A stretch of 25,577 bases of DNA, taken from positions 17,810 through 43,386 of the forward strand of contig VHZZ01000606.1 in NCBI GenBank assembly GCA_009801015.1. Direction: 5' to 3'. Under the pieces are notes generated by a model. The model had not been told where the DNA came from, searched no databases, and worked only from the letters and a program-made list of their open reading frames with translations. Positions 1-10,500 of the stretch are shown piece by piece. Both the position numbers and the translations under genes were made by a program. The stretch comes from Silene noctiflora (taxonomy: Eukaryota; Streptophyta; Magnoliopsida; Caryophyllales; Caryophyllaceae). Numbering within the stretch: the stretch's first letter is position 1; every line of letters begins with the position of its first letter.

Positions 1-207
1 GTTTCTTTATTATCTTGTGATTATCATTGCCTCGAGAGACCGAGATGGTAACATCTCTATGCCTAAGGTGCCCTTGGTAAGACACTTTGGAGTATGGGGG
101 TGTTACACCCCCACACTCCAAAGTGCTTTACCAAGGCCACCTTGAGCATAGAGGTGTTACCATCTCGATTTCCCAAGGCAATGTATATCATTAGACAATA
201 AAGAAAC
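1..207. repeat. Long imperfect inverted repeat (foldback) around an LTR terminus
   Basis: The segment begins GTTTCTTTATT and ends AATAAAGAAAC. The two ~100-nt halves pair with each other almost throughout (for example GAGATGGTAACA against TGTTACCATCTC, and ACTTTGGAGT against ACTCCAAAGT). The centre is the palindrome GGGGGTGTTACACCCCC at 96-112. TGTTACA-type sequence is typical of LTR ends, so this may be two inverted LTR ends meeting head to head or a foldback element. The left arm may continue beyond the window. Confidence 0.75.
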
Positions 208-1436
208 ATACTTTAAATAAATGATTTAACCGATTACAACTGTCTATCCAAAACTGCCTCAAACAAAAGTACAAAAGTCTCAAAATGTCTAACAACCAAC
301 TACAAAACTGGACACAGCGGAAGACTCTAAACTCGTGGTGATCACCCAGNCATCCCATGCNCATGCGTATCAAACCTGCTCAACAACTGNTCACCATCCC
401 CGAATGGATCATCACAGATTACAAACACAAAACGGGGTCAGTTACTGACAACACAAACCAAACATAGTAAAACAACACAAGCCACACCACACAAGCCACA
501 CCAACTCCATCACCACTCCATATCACTGACTACACACCCGAGGTGTGTAGCCCTGCCAGTGGGGGACCGCAGTCGTTCCCACCTAAGCCCCGCTCATCTT
601 ATCCGAGCGGAAAACTCTGTTCATTAATGTGCACATCCCCTCNCGTGGCGGGTTCCACGGAGGGCGAATCAAGGGCGTGAAGCCACTCCCGCAAGTAACT
701 CCACTCAGTCGAGGACGCACCTCGCAACAAAACCAGTACCACGAATCCACCATACCACAATATTCAACCAATCAAGCAATACATCCATAACATAATAATC
801 AAAGCAACAAAGCCAGACATGAAATCAGTAACCGAGTAGGGAAACCCAACCTGAATAGAAATCACCGCAAGTAATCAAGGCTCAGAAACGCTCCTCTACG
901 AATTCACCTCCTGTACAATCATACAATTACACAATTACAATCACTACCACCAAAACCTCCAATTAACCCCCACAACACCCAATTAGGGTTTAACCAACCT
1001 AAACCAAATAACATGAAAACAGTACGTAAGACTTACCCATGAGACAAGGATCAAAACGATGCAAATGACTCCAGAAACCGATGACTCAAGCTTTTGGATT
1101 TGCAAACAACGCGAGGAAGACAATCTTACGATCACTCTTGCTTTTTGAAAAGTTTTTTGTGAAAAGATGAATTATGATAATNAGGAAAACTGTCGATCGT
1201 AATTACATATTAATCTCNCGTTATTAACAAAACCCGACTAAACAAANCCGTAAGACAGACTTACTCGATCGAGTAAGTGAGCTACTCGATCGAGTGGCCC
1301 TTACTCGATCGAGTGCCATACGTACTCGGTCGAGTACCCAACAACCAGACTCTGATTCAAAAACGCACAAACTTACTCGACAGAGTAAGTCCTACTCGAT
1401 AGAGTAACTACAGGCACAGAAAACCGTAGTATTACA
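101..1436 (-). mobile_element. LTR-retrotransposon LTR, antisense (probably solo or truncated)
   Basis: On the minus strand this stretch starts TGTAATACTACGG at 1436 and reaches a GGGGGTGTAACA end at 101, giving TG...CA termini with a near-matching short inverted repeat. It has no sustained coding capacity and holds six palindromic TACTCGATCGAGTA-type copies near its 5' end. It also contains several N's (350, 361, 390, 643, 1182, 1218, 1247). The right boundary is precise because protein-coding sequence resumes at 1437. No primer-binding site, polypurine tract or gag-pol sequence is visible next to it, which favours a solo or broken LTR. The superfamily is not determined; Ty3-type is a guess from the termini. 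Confidence 0.6.
1262..1406. repeat. Six copies of a 14-bp palindrome, TACTCGATCGAGTA and variants
   Basis: Copies lie at 1262-1275 (perfect palindrome), 1283-1296, 1302-1315, 1323-1336, 1374-1387 and 1393-1406. The outer copies carry one or two substitutions (TCGGTCGA, TCGACAGA, TCGATAGA). They sit just inside the 5' end of the antisense LTR, where promoter or enhancer sequence is usually found, so a transcription-factor-binding or hairpin role is possible but not shown. Confidence 0.85.
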
Positions 1437-2198
1437 GTCATGCATCAAGATAGTAATCTCACTTAAAGGGATATGAAAAGTGTTGGTGTCGGGCTGCAAC
1501 CTCTCTACAAAAGCACTAATCAGGTTCTCATCCAAAGTGATCGGAATACAACGCCTCAAATGACCAAGCCCATTCTCACTAACTCCCTGAGAAACACCAT
1601 CACGCAACTTTATCTCATTCATCGCCTCTAAACAGCCCGACCTCTCGTAACAGTTGAGCCACGATCTCACGTTCTCCGGCTCGGTCCAACTACTATAAGC
1701 TGCGTGGCCACCAAAGCTACGTAGCACGCTAATGTGACTCGGTCCACCCTCAACCGGACCTTTAAGACGCCAAGATAGATCCGTCTTTTTCGTCTTCTTC
1801 CTCCCTGTGCCACTAGATGAACCGTCAACATAAGGCCGATATCGACCTTTACTGTCCCGTACCACCTTTTTAGGTGATAGTACGACGACCTCCTTGTCCA
1901 AAAACCGAGAGTCATCCTCCTTGTCTTCCTCCTCATCCTGAACCAATACATCAAAATGATCCTCCTCCTCATTATCAGAGCGGACACCGGCTACTGGTTC
2001 CTTAAAAAACGCACTTGGGAATCCAGGCTCGCTCGTGAAGGGGCCGGGAGTAGCGTCGGGGGTAGGGCTAATGTGGACACCCTTTGCCCGACTACGACGT
2101 GGCGGTGAAGGTAAGGGGTTGCGCCGCTTAGATGACGTCACTCTTCGGTTTCTCGTACACTCCGGTATAGTCATAATGTCATTTCCGCTATCTGACAT
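1437..2198 (-). pseudogene. Plant mobile domain (PMD/MAIN-like) transposon protein, truncated by an LTR
   Basis: On the minus strand an ATG at 2198 opens 254 uninterrupted codons that stop being PMD-like at 1437. The first ~150 residues are polar and low complexity (basic SSKRRNPLP, then acidic DNEEEDHFD and DEEEDKEDD), as in the N-terminal tails of such proteins. The last ~100 residues resemble the start of the plant mobile domain: GPVEGGPSHISVLRSF, GGHAAYSSW, then ETNTFH-like DTNTFHIPLSEIT with a following ILMHD. These domains occur in MULE- and retroelement-associated genes and in MAIN/MAIL proteins. After the Asp codon at 1437-1439 the frame runs into the LTR (14 junk codons, stop near 1392), so the rest of the domain is missing. 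The 36 nt upstream add an alternative in-frame Met at 2234, but 2198 starts the sensible protein. A relic of a transposon-carried gene is likely. Confidence 0.6.
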
Positions 2199-2236
2199 TT
2201 GCAATAACGATATTAAATAGTTAGATAAATACAACT

Positions 2237-2620
2237 AAACAACTTTTAATACAAAACAAATATAAATTACACAAATTTTAATACAAAATTAAACACTTTG
2301 CAATTTCTGTCGTTGCAATTTCCGTCTAAATGTTGAAACCGAGTTTAAATAATACAAATAAACAACTTTTAATACAAAACAAATATAAATTACACAAATT
2401 TTAATACAAAATTAAACACTTTGCAATTTGTGTCTAAAAGTTGAAACCGAGTTTAAACAGATTTTAATACAAAACAAATATAAATTAACAAAATTTAATA
2501 CAAAACAAATATAAATTAACAAATTTTAATACGAAATTAAACACTTTGCAATTTGTGTCTAAAAGTTGAAACCGAGTTTAAATAATACCAATAAACAAAT
2601 ATAAATTACCCATTTAAATA
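2237..2620. repeat. AT-rich tandem repeat, ~3 copies of a ~115-123 bp unit
   Basis: A unit built from ACTTTTAATACAAAACAAAT, ATTAAACACTTTGCAATTT and GTTGAAACCGAGTTTAAA recurs with starts near 2237, 2360 and 2458. The third copy has an extra internal duplication of the AATACAAAACAAATATAAATT part. The first copy has a short insertion after CAATTTCTGTCG. It lies immediately upstream of the PMD relic (minus strand), where the promoter or terminal region of the mobile element would be. Confidence 0.85.
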
Positions 2621-2639
2621 CAAAATTAACGGCGAAAAC

Positions 2640-2890
2640 GAAATTAAAATGTCCGAACCATGAACGGATGTTGAATTTCAAAGTTTGACCATGGCCAAAA
2701 CGTTGAAATCCATTGTCTGAGTCCATGTGAGACACCTAGACTCTCGTCCTCCCCACCATTGACAACCAAATTTGTCGTCCCTCCGCAAGCAAGACGTTGA
2801 GATTCAACGTCAACCCCCCTCCCAGACGTGTATCTCCTTCGTCCCTCCCCAAGAATGACATTGAATGCTAACGTCTCTACCACTTCGACA
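2640..2890. other. Unassigned stretch, part of the mobile-element zone
   Basis: This less AT-rich stretch has an open minus-strand frame (2883-2644) whose translation resembles no family I know. It contains a short hairpin, GACGTTGA-GAT-TCAACGTC, at 2793-2811. It is probably non-coding sequence of the element carrying the PMD relic. Confidence 0.35.
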
Positions 2891-2970
2891 TATTTACAAC
2901 AACAACAACTACTTCAACAACAATAACAACAACATAAAATGGTTCGACAACAACAACAAAAACAACAAAT
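2891..2970. repeat. CAA-rich microsatellite
   Basis: Degenerate ACAACAACAACAAC and CAACAATAACAACAACA tracts are broken by ATAAAATGGTTCGA and resume as CAACAACAACAAAAACAAC. A simple repeat; the minus-strand valine-rich frame across it is a by-product. Confidence 0.85.
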
Positions 2971-3109
2971 CCGAGTTTATTTAAACAAACAACAATCAAA
3001 TACGAATTGAGAATGAAGATAATTGTTTTTTTAAAAAACGTCGACGATTTGTTATAAAACGGGACGACGTGTCGTAACCCGATTGAAAAATAAGACCGCA
3101 CTTACAATC

Positions 3110-3369
3110 CTAGCAGGTCTTAGTGTCTTACAAACGTGCAACCTCCGGCATAACTAAAAAGAACGATTTCCTCAGCTTGACCTGAACCACTCTGAAGAAC
3201 ACAATTAATTAATTAATTAATTAAAATCTACAAACAACTTTCTACTTTCTTCATCAAAAATCTATCAATCAAATTCAAAGATCATCATCCTCTAATTTAT
3301 GCATACTCAATTTTGATTTTTGATTTCATTTCATCCTTAATCACTCTCTTCGGCTGATCTGCTCCCCCG
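3110..3369 (+). promoter_or_regulatory. Probable proximal promoter and 5' UTR exon of the WDR48-like gene
   Basis: The stretch holds an ATTA(ATTA)n run at ~3203-3223, then a pyrimidine-rich, CT-containing leader (ACTTTCTACTTTCTTC, TCATCATCCTC). A plausible donor, CCCCG|GTAATTCC, lies at 3369/3370. The matching acceptor would be TTCTTAG at 4416, ten bases before the start codon. A leader intron is common in plant housekeeping genes. The transcription start (perhaps ~3230-3260) cannot be fixed from sequence alone. Confidence 0.45.
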
Positions 3370-4416
3370 GTAATTCCTCGATTATTATCTCTTCTTATTC
3401 TTATTTGAATTTTGCGAACGCCCACGGTTATTTTGAATCCAGTTTCGTGATATCAATAATTCATGATTGTTTCGCTTTTTTGATAGAAGCTGTCAATTTT
3501 GTTGTTTTTGATTTTGAAGATAGAATTTTAGCTTCGTATAGTAGCTGTAATTTTAGCGAAATAGATGTTTATCGGGAGGAAAGTATTTCAGCGTTCGGAA
3601 AATGATTTCGTTTCGTTTTATCATGATTTTGTTCTTTTAGTTGGAGCCTATGACAGATTATTATTTGGTTTTCCGGATTACGATGGAATAAAACAAAACG
3701 GACTTACTAAATTGGCCGCACTTCTGCTTATTGTGAAGTAGCAGTTGTTCAGGGTAGTTCTCGATGCAATTTTCGTTTTAGGTCATTTGAGAATTTCTTT
3801 GTGTTGCTTATGCGGCATATATGAGACTTCCCTACCTTGCAATTTTCCTTGAGTCACTGGGTTAATGTTTTCGTTGTCACAAGGTTTAGCGGAGTGGTAA
3901 TGTGGCACCACTTTCATTCGCTATGTTACTAGGAGACATGAATGAACATCAGAAGGAATGAATTCTTTGTTTTGTAAATGAAAGCTGTTGACGTCAATTT
4001 TGGCACATAGTTTGCTCTCATATGTGTGAAAGATTATGACTTCGTGCTAATGTATCAATAAATGGTGTCATTTTAGAAAATTGCTCTTGTAAATGGTTGT
4101 GTAATCAGACTAAGTCTGATTAATATAACAGACGGATGGAGGTGGATTTTGGACTAATGTGGAGCTGATATTTGACTATAGTTGGATATTACAGACATTC
4201 AGATTGGCATAACAGATTAGTGTATCATATTTGTAAGTTTTGCTTGTGTACGTGAAATGCCCAGTAAATGCTAACTCTAGTTTCAGCTTGTTTTTTTTTT
4301 TTTTTTTGATGAAATTCTTTCTATCTTTAGACCTAAAATGTAGGTCGAATCACCCATCTACTTCCAGAAAGTAAACTGTTCTTCTCATGTGTTAATTGCT
4401 TTAAAATACTTCTTAG
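3370..4416 (+). other. Probable 5' UTR intron of the WDR48-like gene
   Basis: T-rich sequence bounded by GTAATTCC and TTCTTAG, with no sustained homologous reading frame; the 66-codon frame at 3405-3605 is not recognisable. It holds a SINE-like 3' segment (~3757-3885) and a T(17) run near 4290-4308. The intron is inferred from splice consensus only. Confidence 0.45.
3757..3885 (+). mobile_element. SINE-like 3' segment, copy 1
   Basis: GGTAGTTCTCGATGCAATTTTCGTTTTAGGTCATTTGAGA through CCTTGCAATTTTCCTTGAGTCACTGGGTTAATG aligns with the segment at 16015-16160 and, in reverse complement, with 9497-9650. The shared order (GGTCATTTGA, then CCNTACCNNGCAA, then TTGAGNCACTGGGGTAAT) and the TTG-rich tail of the other copies resemble plant tRNA-derived SINE 3' ends. 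This copy is degraded, and no intact box A/B head is recognised. Confidence 0.5.
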
Positions 4417-4426
4417 GGTTCGGACG

Positions 4427-4525
4427 ATGCATCGCGTCGGTAGCGCGGGGAATGCATCTGGTTCAAATCGTCCTCGCAAGGAGAAGAGGTTTACGTATGT
4501 GCTGAATGCTTCTGATGACACGAAG
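4427..4525 (+). CDS. WDR48: WDR48-like coding exon 1 (residues 1-33)
   Basis: It encodes [20 protein letters not shown] and then [13 protein letters not shown], the conserved basic N-terminus before the propeller. The start is the only ATG that opens the conserved N-terminus, at the end of CGGACG. The donor is AAG|GTCTGT, weak beyond the GT. The following intron (4526-6588, ~2.1 kb) has one MITE-like segment (4735-4944) and is otherwise unremarkable T-rich sequence. Confidence 0.9.
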
Positions 4526-7500
4526 GTCTGTATGTTGCTCTGCTATTTTATTAACTTGTAATTCTTTTGTGGTTTGTTTCCTTTTGCAATGCCTCATATG
4601 TTTAATTTTTCTGGGTCAAGAGAAAGATGTCGACTTCCTACATAGATATCAATCCATATCATCATTGTTGTTTTTTCCACAATAGACGGCTTGCATTACA
4701 TCTTGTTTTTCCAAATTATACGATTCTGCTGTAATGTGTTTTGGTATACTTTAAGAAGGGGAGGAAATGGGAGGGGAAGGGGAGGGTGGGAAAAGGAGGA
4801 AGGGGACGGGGATGGAGCTTTTGCGTTTTCGCTTCAATCGTACTTATGTTGGATGGATTATAGTTTGGCTTGTAGGAGAATGGATCGCCATTTTCCTCGC
4901 CATCCATTTCCCTTCAATCCCACTTTGCTATCCAAACAAGTGTTCCCCTTTCCATCAGGTCAGCAACACCGAACCTACGCTCTTGTTTCGACCCTAGAAA
5001 TCCTTGCATTCAAACAAAGCGAAAGTGTAATTTATTGATTATCTGATGTGTTAATAATAGTTTTGATTCATTAAATAGTCGTCATCCTCTGTTTTGGATG
5101 GTGTCTGTTGTAAACAGTTAGTGAATTTTATTCGTAGATTATAAGGATGGTTAACTTTTCTATTTTTATTTTTTGAGAAATCACTCAGCTTCTTCCATCT
5201 TTCAATATCCCATTATCTTGCTCGTCATTTGCACATATCTGGCTTCACAATTGTTTCTATGTGCTGCGGTATAACTCAAGGCTTTGGACTTCAAAGAGGC
5301 ATTTAATGCTGCCTCCTTTGTCATCTATTATGGCATTTAAGCTTTGGAAGACCATAGTATGGTTAAGCATTGTATAATTATATTGAATTAGGTGATTTTG
5401 CCTTTTTTTTTTGTCATGATAGGCATTTAAGGAAATTGCGTTACTAGTAAAATTTATGTGTTTGTTTTTAATTTGTGGCTATTCAAGATGAGCACCTCTG
5501 ATCACCTCTAACGTTTCCCTACTTCTCTGGATTCTGCTCTCCGGATAAGTGCAGTATTTGGAAAATTTTGCTTTTTGACTGCAACATTCATAGTTTTTTT
5601 TGCAGTCAGTTTGTGGATTATACTCGTAGGATTTTGTTGATGCTATCTGTGTAGAGTAATATGATATGTTAACCTGAAGCCTATTTTTTGCCACTAGTCT
5701 GATGATTTTTTGTCGATAGATACCCCAGGCTTTGTTGATTTTCCCTTTTATGTCTTCATTTTTTTTTTCCTGGAAGGTCCATGTAGCCTCTTCAATGTTC
5801 TAATGTTACAAATACAACTTCTCTAAAAAACATCAAATTCATCAGCAGCTAAGTGCCTAAGAATCAGTCCACGCTTTCATCCTGTGCCTGCAGTAGATAG
5901 TAGCTGTTCCAGTGGTTTGAGCCGTAGAGTTTTAATTCTTGACTAGGATGGTGTTTAAAGTGAATGAGTAGCGAGTAGAAGGAATCTTTAATAGGAAACT
6001 GGGGATGTCTTGTGTTCTGTTTCAAAATAGTTGTTAGTCATGGTGCACTAAGGGATGGGAATCTTACTTACCAGAGATTAGCGGAACGCACTTATCTTCA
6101 TGAATGTTCTTACATTCTTAATATGGAGTAAATATGATGTGGACTGGAGCACAACAAAATTTTGATTCTTAATTGAAGTTATCTACTGTTTTCTACTGGC
6201 CATAGGCTGGTAGCAACTGTTATCTCATCCCATTAGGTTAGTTGTGGGTGAAATTTTGCTCCTTCTTTTGGATTTCATAAGTTTTTGGTTACTTCTGGTG
6301 GTTTGAAAATTTCTCAGTATGTTTGGTTGAAAATGCCTTATATACGGATTTGTATGCATACCCCTAAGCAATACTTAATTTTAAGTTTGCCTACCTATTT
6401 ATGCATTAGCTAACTTCTTTATGTTGCTGACAATTTGCCGTATGTGCATGATATGCGCAGCTCATGTTTCATTTTGTTGACTACTGTCAAAACCTCGCAT
6501 GCCATTTTTGTAGTTTCACTGCTTAATTTGTCAATGGTTTACTTTTGTTTACTCAAACTTGTTTGTCTCATTGCATCTCGCTTTTCAGCACTATGCTGGC
6601 ATAAACTGCCTGGCTGTTTTGAAGGCAAATGGCTCCGACAGAAGCGACTATCTTTTTACTGGATGCCGTGATGGAACATTGAAGAGATGGGCTGTAGATG
6701 TAGAATCTGCTACCTGCTCGGCTACCTTTGAATCACATGTGGATTGGGTACCGTTTTTTCCCCCCTTCAGTATTCTTCCCATTTGTTCTTGCCGTCATTT
6801 TGGTTGCGTGTCTTCATATCTGAGAGCTTATATCTGATGTTTGTTGCAGGTAAATGACGCGGTTGTTTTAGGTGATCACACACTCGTGTCTTGCTCTTCA
6901 GACGCTACACTTAAGGTTGGAAATAGCTGACAGTTAACGCTACTTCCTTTGTTTCTCAATGTTCTTCACATTTCGCTTTTTTTTTTTTTTTTTGCGATCT
7001 CCAATATGACACTTGCACCATTTTTTTGCATTTATATATTGCCTTTTTTTTTCTGGAATTGTAATTTTACAAATATTTTTGGATAAAAAATATAACGTAA
7101 TTGCTTTTTCATGTAACGTTTTACCCTTTCATGTACTTTTTTCCATAATTTTTCCATTCACTACCTTTTTCTAAAAAACACAAAAAAAGAGTTCTCTCCT
7201 TTTCTCTTACTCTATAAAATTAATCAAATTCTACAAATTATCAATTATTCATCTTAAATTTCATATTAATTCTGGATTAGTTAATGCTTAAATGTTGATG
7301 TTGCTGGGTATGCTGTATTGCTATATACTCTTCGGCTCTTCCCCATCTTCTTTTTCTTTCCCTCGTCACTAAACTTACATGTCATTGCCACAATTCTTTT
7401 AACTAAGTTGATAGGAATTCAATTGTGGAACTCTAATGATACTAACTCCAGTCGATTTGAGATCAATTAAGAATTGTGCTCAGATAAATTCAACTACGTC

Positions 7501-10500
7501 GATTCAATTGTCGAGGCATGTTTCATGAGTGGTGAAGAGAAGGCCGGCAAAGGTGGCACGCGGTGGTTGGGTGGCGGCGTCCGGGTGGTGGTTGGGAGGA
7601 GGAGTGAGGATATTGATTGATAGAAAATTGAATTGACAGAAAATTGAAAATAGATGGGTGTTGAAATGGTAGGGGTATAATGGGAAATCGTGTCCATGAT
7701 TGAGTAAATCATGTACATGAATGAGCAATACACAAAATATAAATATTTAGTATCATACTTATTTGTTTTTTAAAACATATATATGGTCTAAGTTTCAGAA
7801 CTTTGATCTATGAAAGTCAAACGGGAAGAACATTGTGAACTCGAGGAATCATTATTTTATTGTGTGCATTTATATTTTATCTTTCTCAGTTGAAAGCTTA
7901 AGTTTGATTGTTTGATAATCATGCTGCAGACATGGAATTGCTTGTCTGATGGTGTTTGTACAAAGACTTTGCATCAGCACTCTGACTACGTTACCTGTCT
8001 TGCTGCTGCTGAAAAAAATGTAATCTCTTTGTCAGTATCTTTTACACAAGTGAATACTGTTGCCTGGTTAACATGCTCGTTTATTGTTTTAAGGACAGTT
8101 GCCAATGAATGTCCTTAAACTGTGCTTTGTTGTCATATATGTTCATCAGTTTTTTATTGTCTATTGTTGTTTTGTATTTTCAGACCAACATTGTCGCTTC
8201 CGGTGGCCTCGGTGGAGAGGTTTTTGTGTGGGATATAGAAGCTGCACTTGCTCCAGTATCTAAGTTAAATGATGTTGCAGAAGAAGAATCGTCAAATGGA
8301 ATTAATGGTGGATCAGGCATTTCCCCAGTGACAACTCTACGCACTATAAACTCTAGTAGTAACATCTCTTCACATCCCAGTCCTAGTCATGGGTATGTTC
8401 CCACTGCTGCCAAAGGACACAAGGAGTCGGTGTATGCATTGGCAATGAATGATAGCGGAAGCATACTTGTTTCTGGTGGAACAGAAAAGGTAAAACTGAT
8501 GCTATAGCATGCCAAATCATTTTGCTTTTTCAGCGTGCATGTTGAAAGTTTGATGGCACTGATTGACCACTTGCCTGGCCAGAACTATTGTAATTGGCAT
8601 GATAATAACCACATAATTACACTTCAAAAGAACAATGTTATAGGATCTATTCTATCTTAATGTTACCACCTTAATTGACCCCTTCGTTTCAATTAACCAT
8701 CTTGTTGAAAAAATTTAATACGAGTACATAGATATATTCAAAATTAGAGTGATACAAAGAGCATGACATAGAACAAATGATTTTTTGTAATAAGTTGCTG
8801 CAGAATCTCTGTTTGATGATTATCTCAGTGACCAAGGGATTCTGCAATTTAATTATCAATGTATGAAAATTGAAAGTGTCAAATTGGGTTGAGGTTCTGG
8901 AATTAAAGGTCTATTCAAGAGTTACAGGCTGCACTGGTTTTGGTTTCAAGAATATGATTGAAGGCCAAATTACTTGCAGGTTTCATACTCTCTAGTTTAG
9001 AGTGGTGTCTGAGTAACTATATCTAGAGGTAACAAAACCTCAATTTGAAACAATATAATCCCTCCAATCCATTGACTTGTATACATATGCTTTTGTCGCA
9101 ATGTTTTAGGAAAAGATACGTGTGTTATTGAGTACAAAGAATTATCCCTTAACTTACTAATTTTGTGGGGAAAGAGGATGATGAGGGATGGGGAGAGAAG
9201 CTGGTGGGATGAAATTGTAAAATTTGCAATTAAAAGTTACTATAATGGGAAATGTATACTATCAATTGAAATTGCACAAAATGGAATATGTATATAAATC
9301 AAATGATTAAAAGAACTAATTGAATTTGGGGAAGTTTGGTTTAATGGTATATACCTGAGATTTATCTAGTTGATAATTTGAATGATTTGTTACCATCAGA
9401 GTTTATAATGTATCGTAAGATGGTTAAGTGGTACTAATAAACAAAGCCATAAAAGGTGGAGAAACAATGCAGATGGAGGTTATATGACTATTCTGTAACA
9501 ACCACAACCACAACCCCAACCGCAACAACAATATTACCCCACCCCAGTGTCTCAAGGGCCTCCTGCAGATGGCAATATAGAAGGTGGTTGTATGTGCACA
9601 ATCTTACCCTTTTGTCGCGGACACAAAGAGTCTGTTTCCGAAGTACCCATAATGAAATTTGTGTTGAGCTTATATGACTACTTTGACACCATTCCTCTTA
9701 AAGAAGCTGACTCATCGTAAGGCGGACATTTCAGATGCTTGATTGTGTGAACATGCTCTTTTACCTCGAATGCCTTTTCTTTTTAAAAAAATATTTTGTC
9801 ATCTAGCTACAATCTTTTGGTTTTATTTTTCGTTGCTTAGGTTGTTCGGGTTTGGGATCCTAGGTCTGGTTCAAAAACCATGAAGTTGCGAGGACATACT
9901 GATAACGTGAGGGCATTGCTATTGGATTCTACTGGCAGGTTTGACTAGTGTTACATGTATTCCTGTATCAATATTCAAATATTGCATTAATTGTGAACCA
10001 TTTGTGATTTATTATATTTGAGAATTTACAATGGATTAGAACACATGGCTAGTTAGAGTTTGAGCTTTCTTTCTAGATCAGTTTCAAGTAAAAAGTGAAC
10101 TGTAATTTGAGGCAATTTGATTTATAGCTGTATCCTTCTATGAGTAGCACTGAATGATTTTTTTGGTGAGCTCTGATCTTTCTGTTGTCATCTGAACTTG
10201 TTCCAGTTAAGAAATGACTGCAATTCAATCAAATGACTGACATTTTGATTTCGTACAGGTATTGTATATCTGGCTCTTCTGATTCAATGATCAGGTATGC
10301 TTCCCTGCCTTCACACGTTGAACATTTTTTTGCTTTGATGCTTCCCTGCCTTCACACGTTGAACATTTTTCCGCTTCGATGCAATTATTAATCTTAGGAG
10401 AAAAAAAGAAAGTGATATTATAACTTCACCATGCACAGATAAAATGCTACCAGAAATCTAGAATATCCTTGAAATGTATAGTGTCAATCAGACAATCTGT

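Larger units (their letters stand above)
8490..9840 (+). other. Intron 5 (1.35 kb) with two mobile-element relics
   Basis: The intron runs from GTAAAA to GTTGCTTAG. It holds a Stowaway-like MITE (9058-9316) and an antisense SINE-like 3' end (~9497-9650). Nothing recognisable is seen in 8490-9050 or 9660-9840. Confidence 0.85.

Noticed and set aside
191..771. Short minus-strand frames at 373-191 and 771-583
   Set aside because: They lie inside the antisense LTR, contain N's and show no family resemblance.
1262..1406. Regularly spaced palindromes considered as a CRISPR-like array
   Set aside because: Copies are short, diverged and unevenly spaced, with 5-40 bp between them, and lie in a plant LTR.
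2035..2220. Plus-strand 61-codon frame
   Set aside because: Shadow of the PMD relic on the other strand.
4691..5038. Plus-strand frame of 115 codons (and two overlapping frames)
   Set aside because: It spans a MITE-like purine-rich segment within intron 1; its composition is unlike coding sequence and there is no homology.
5479..5694. Minus-strand 71-codon frame in intron 1
   Set aside because: No recognisable motif; AT-rich intron with chance openness.
7494..7733. Two minus-strand Pro/Thr-rich frames
   Set aside because: Produced by the GC-rich interior of the Stowaway-like element; no domain.
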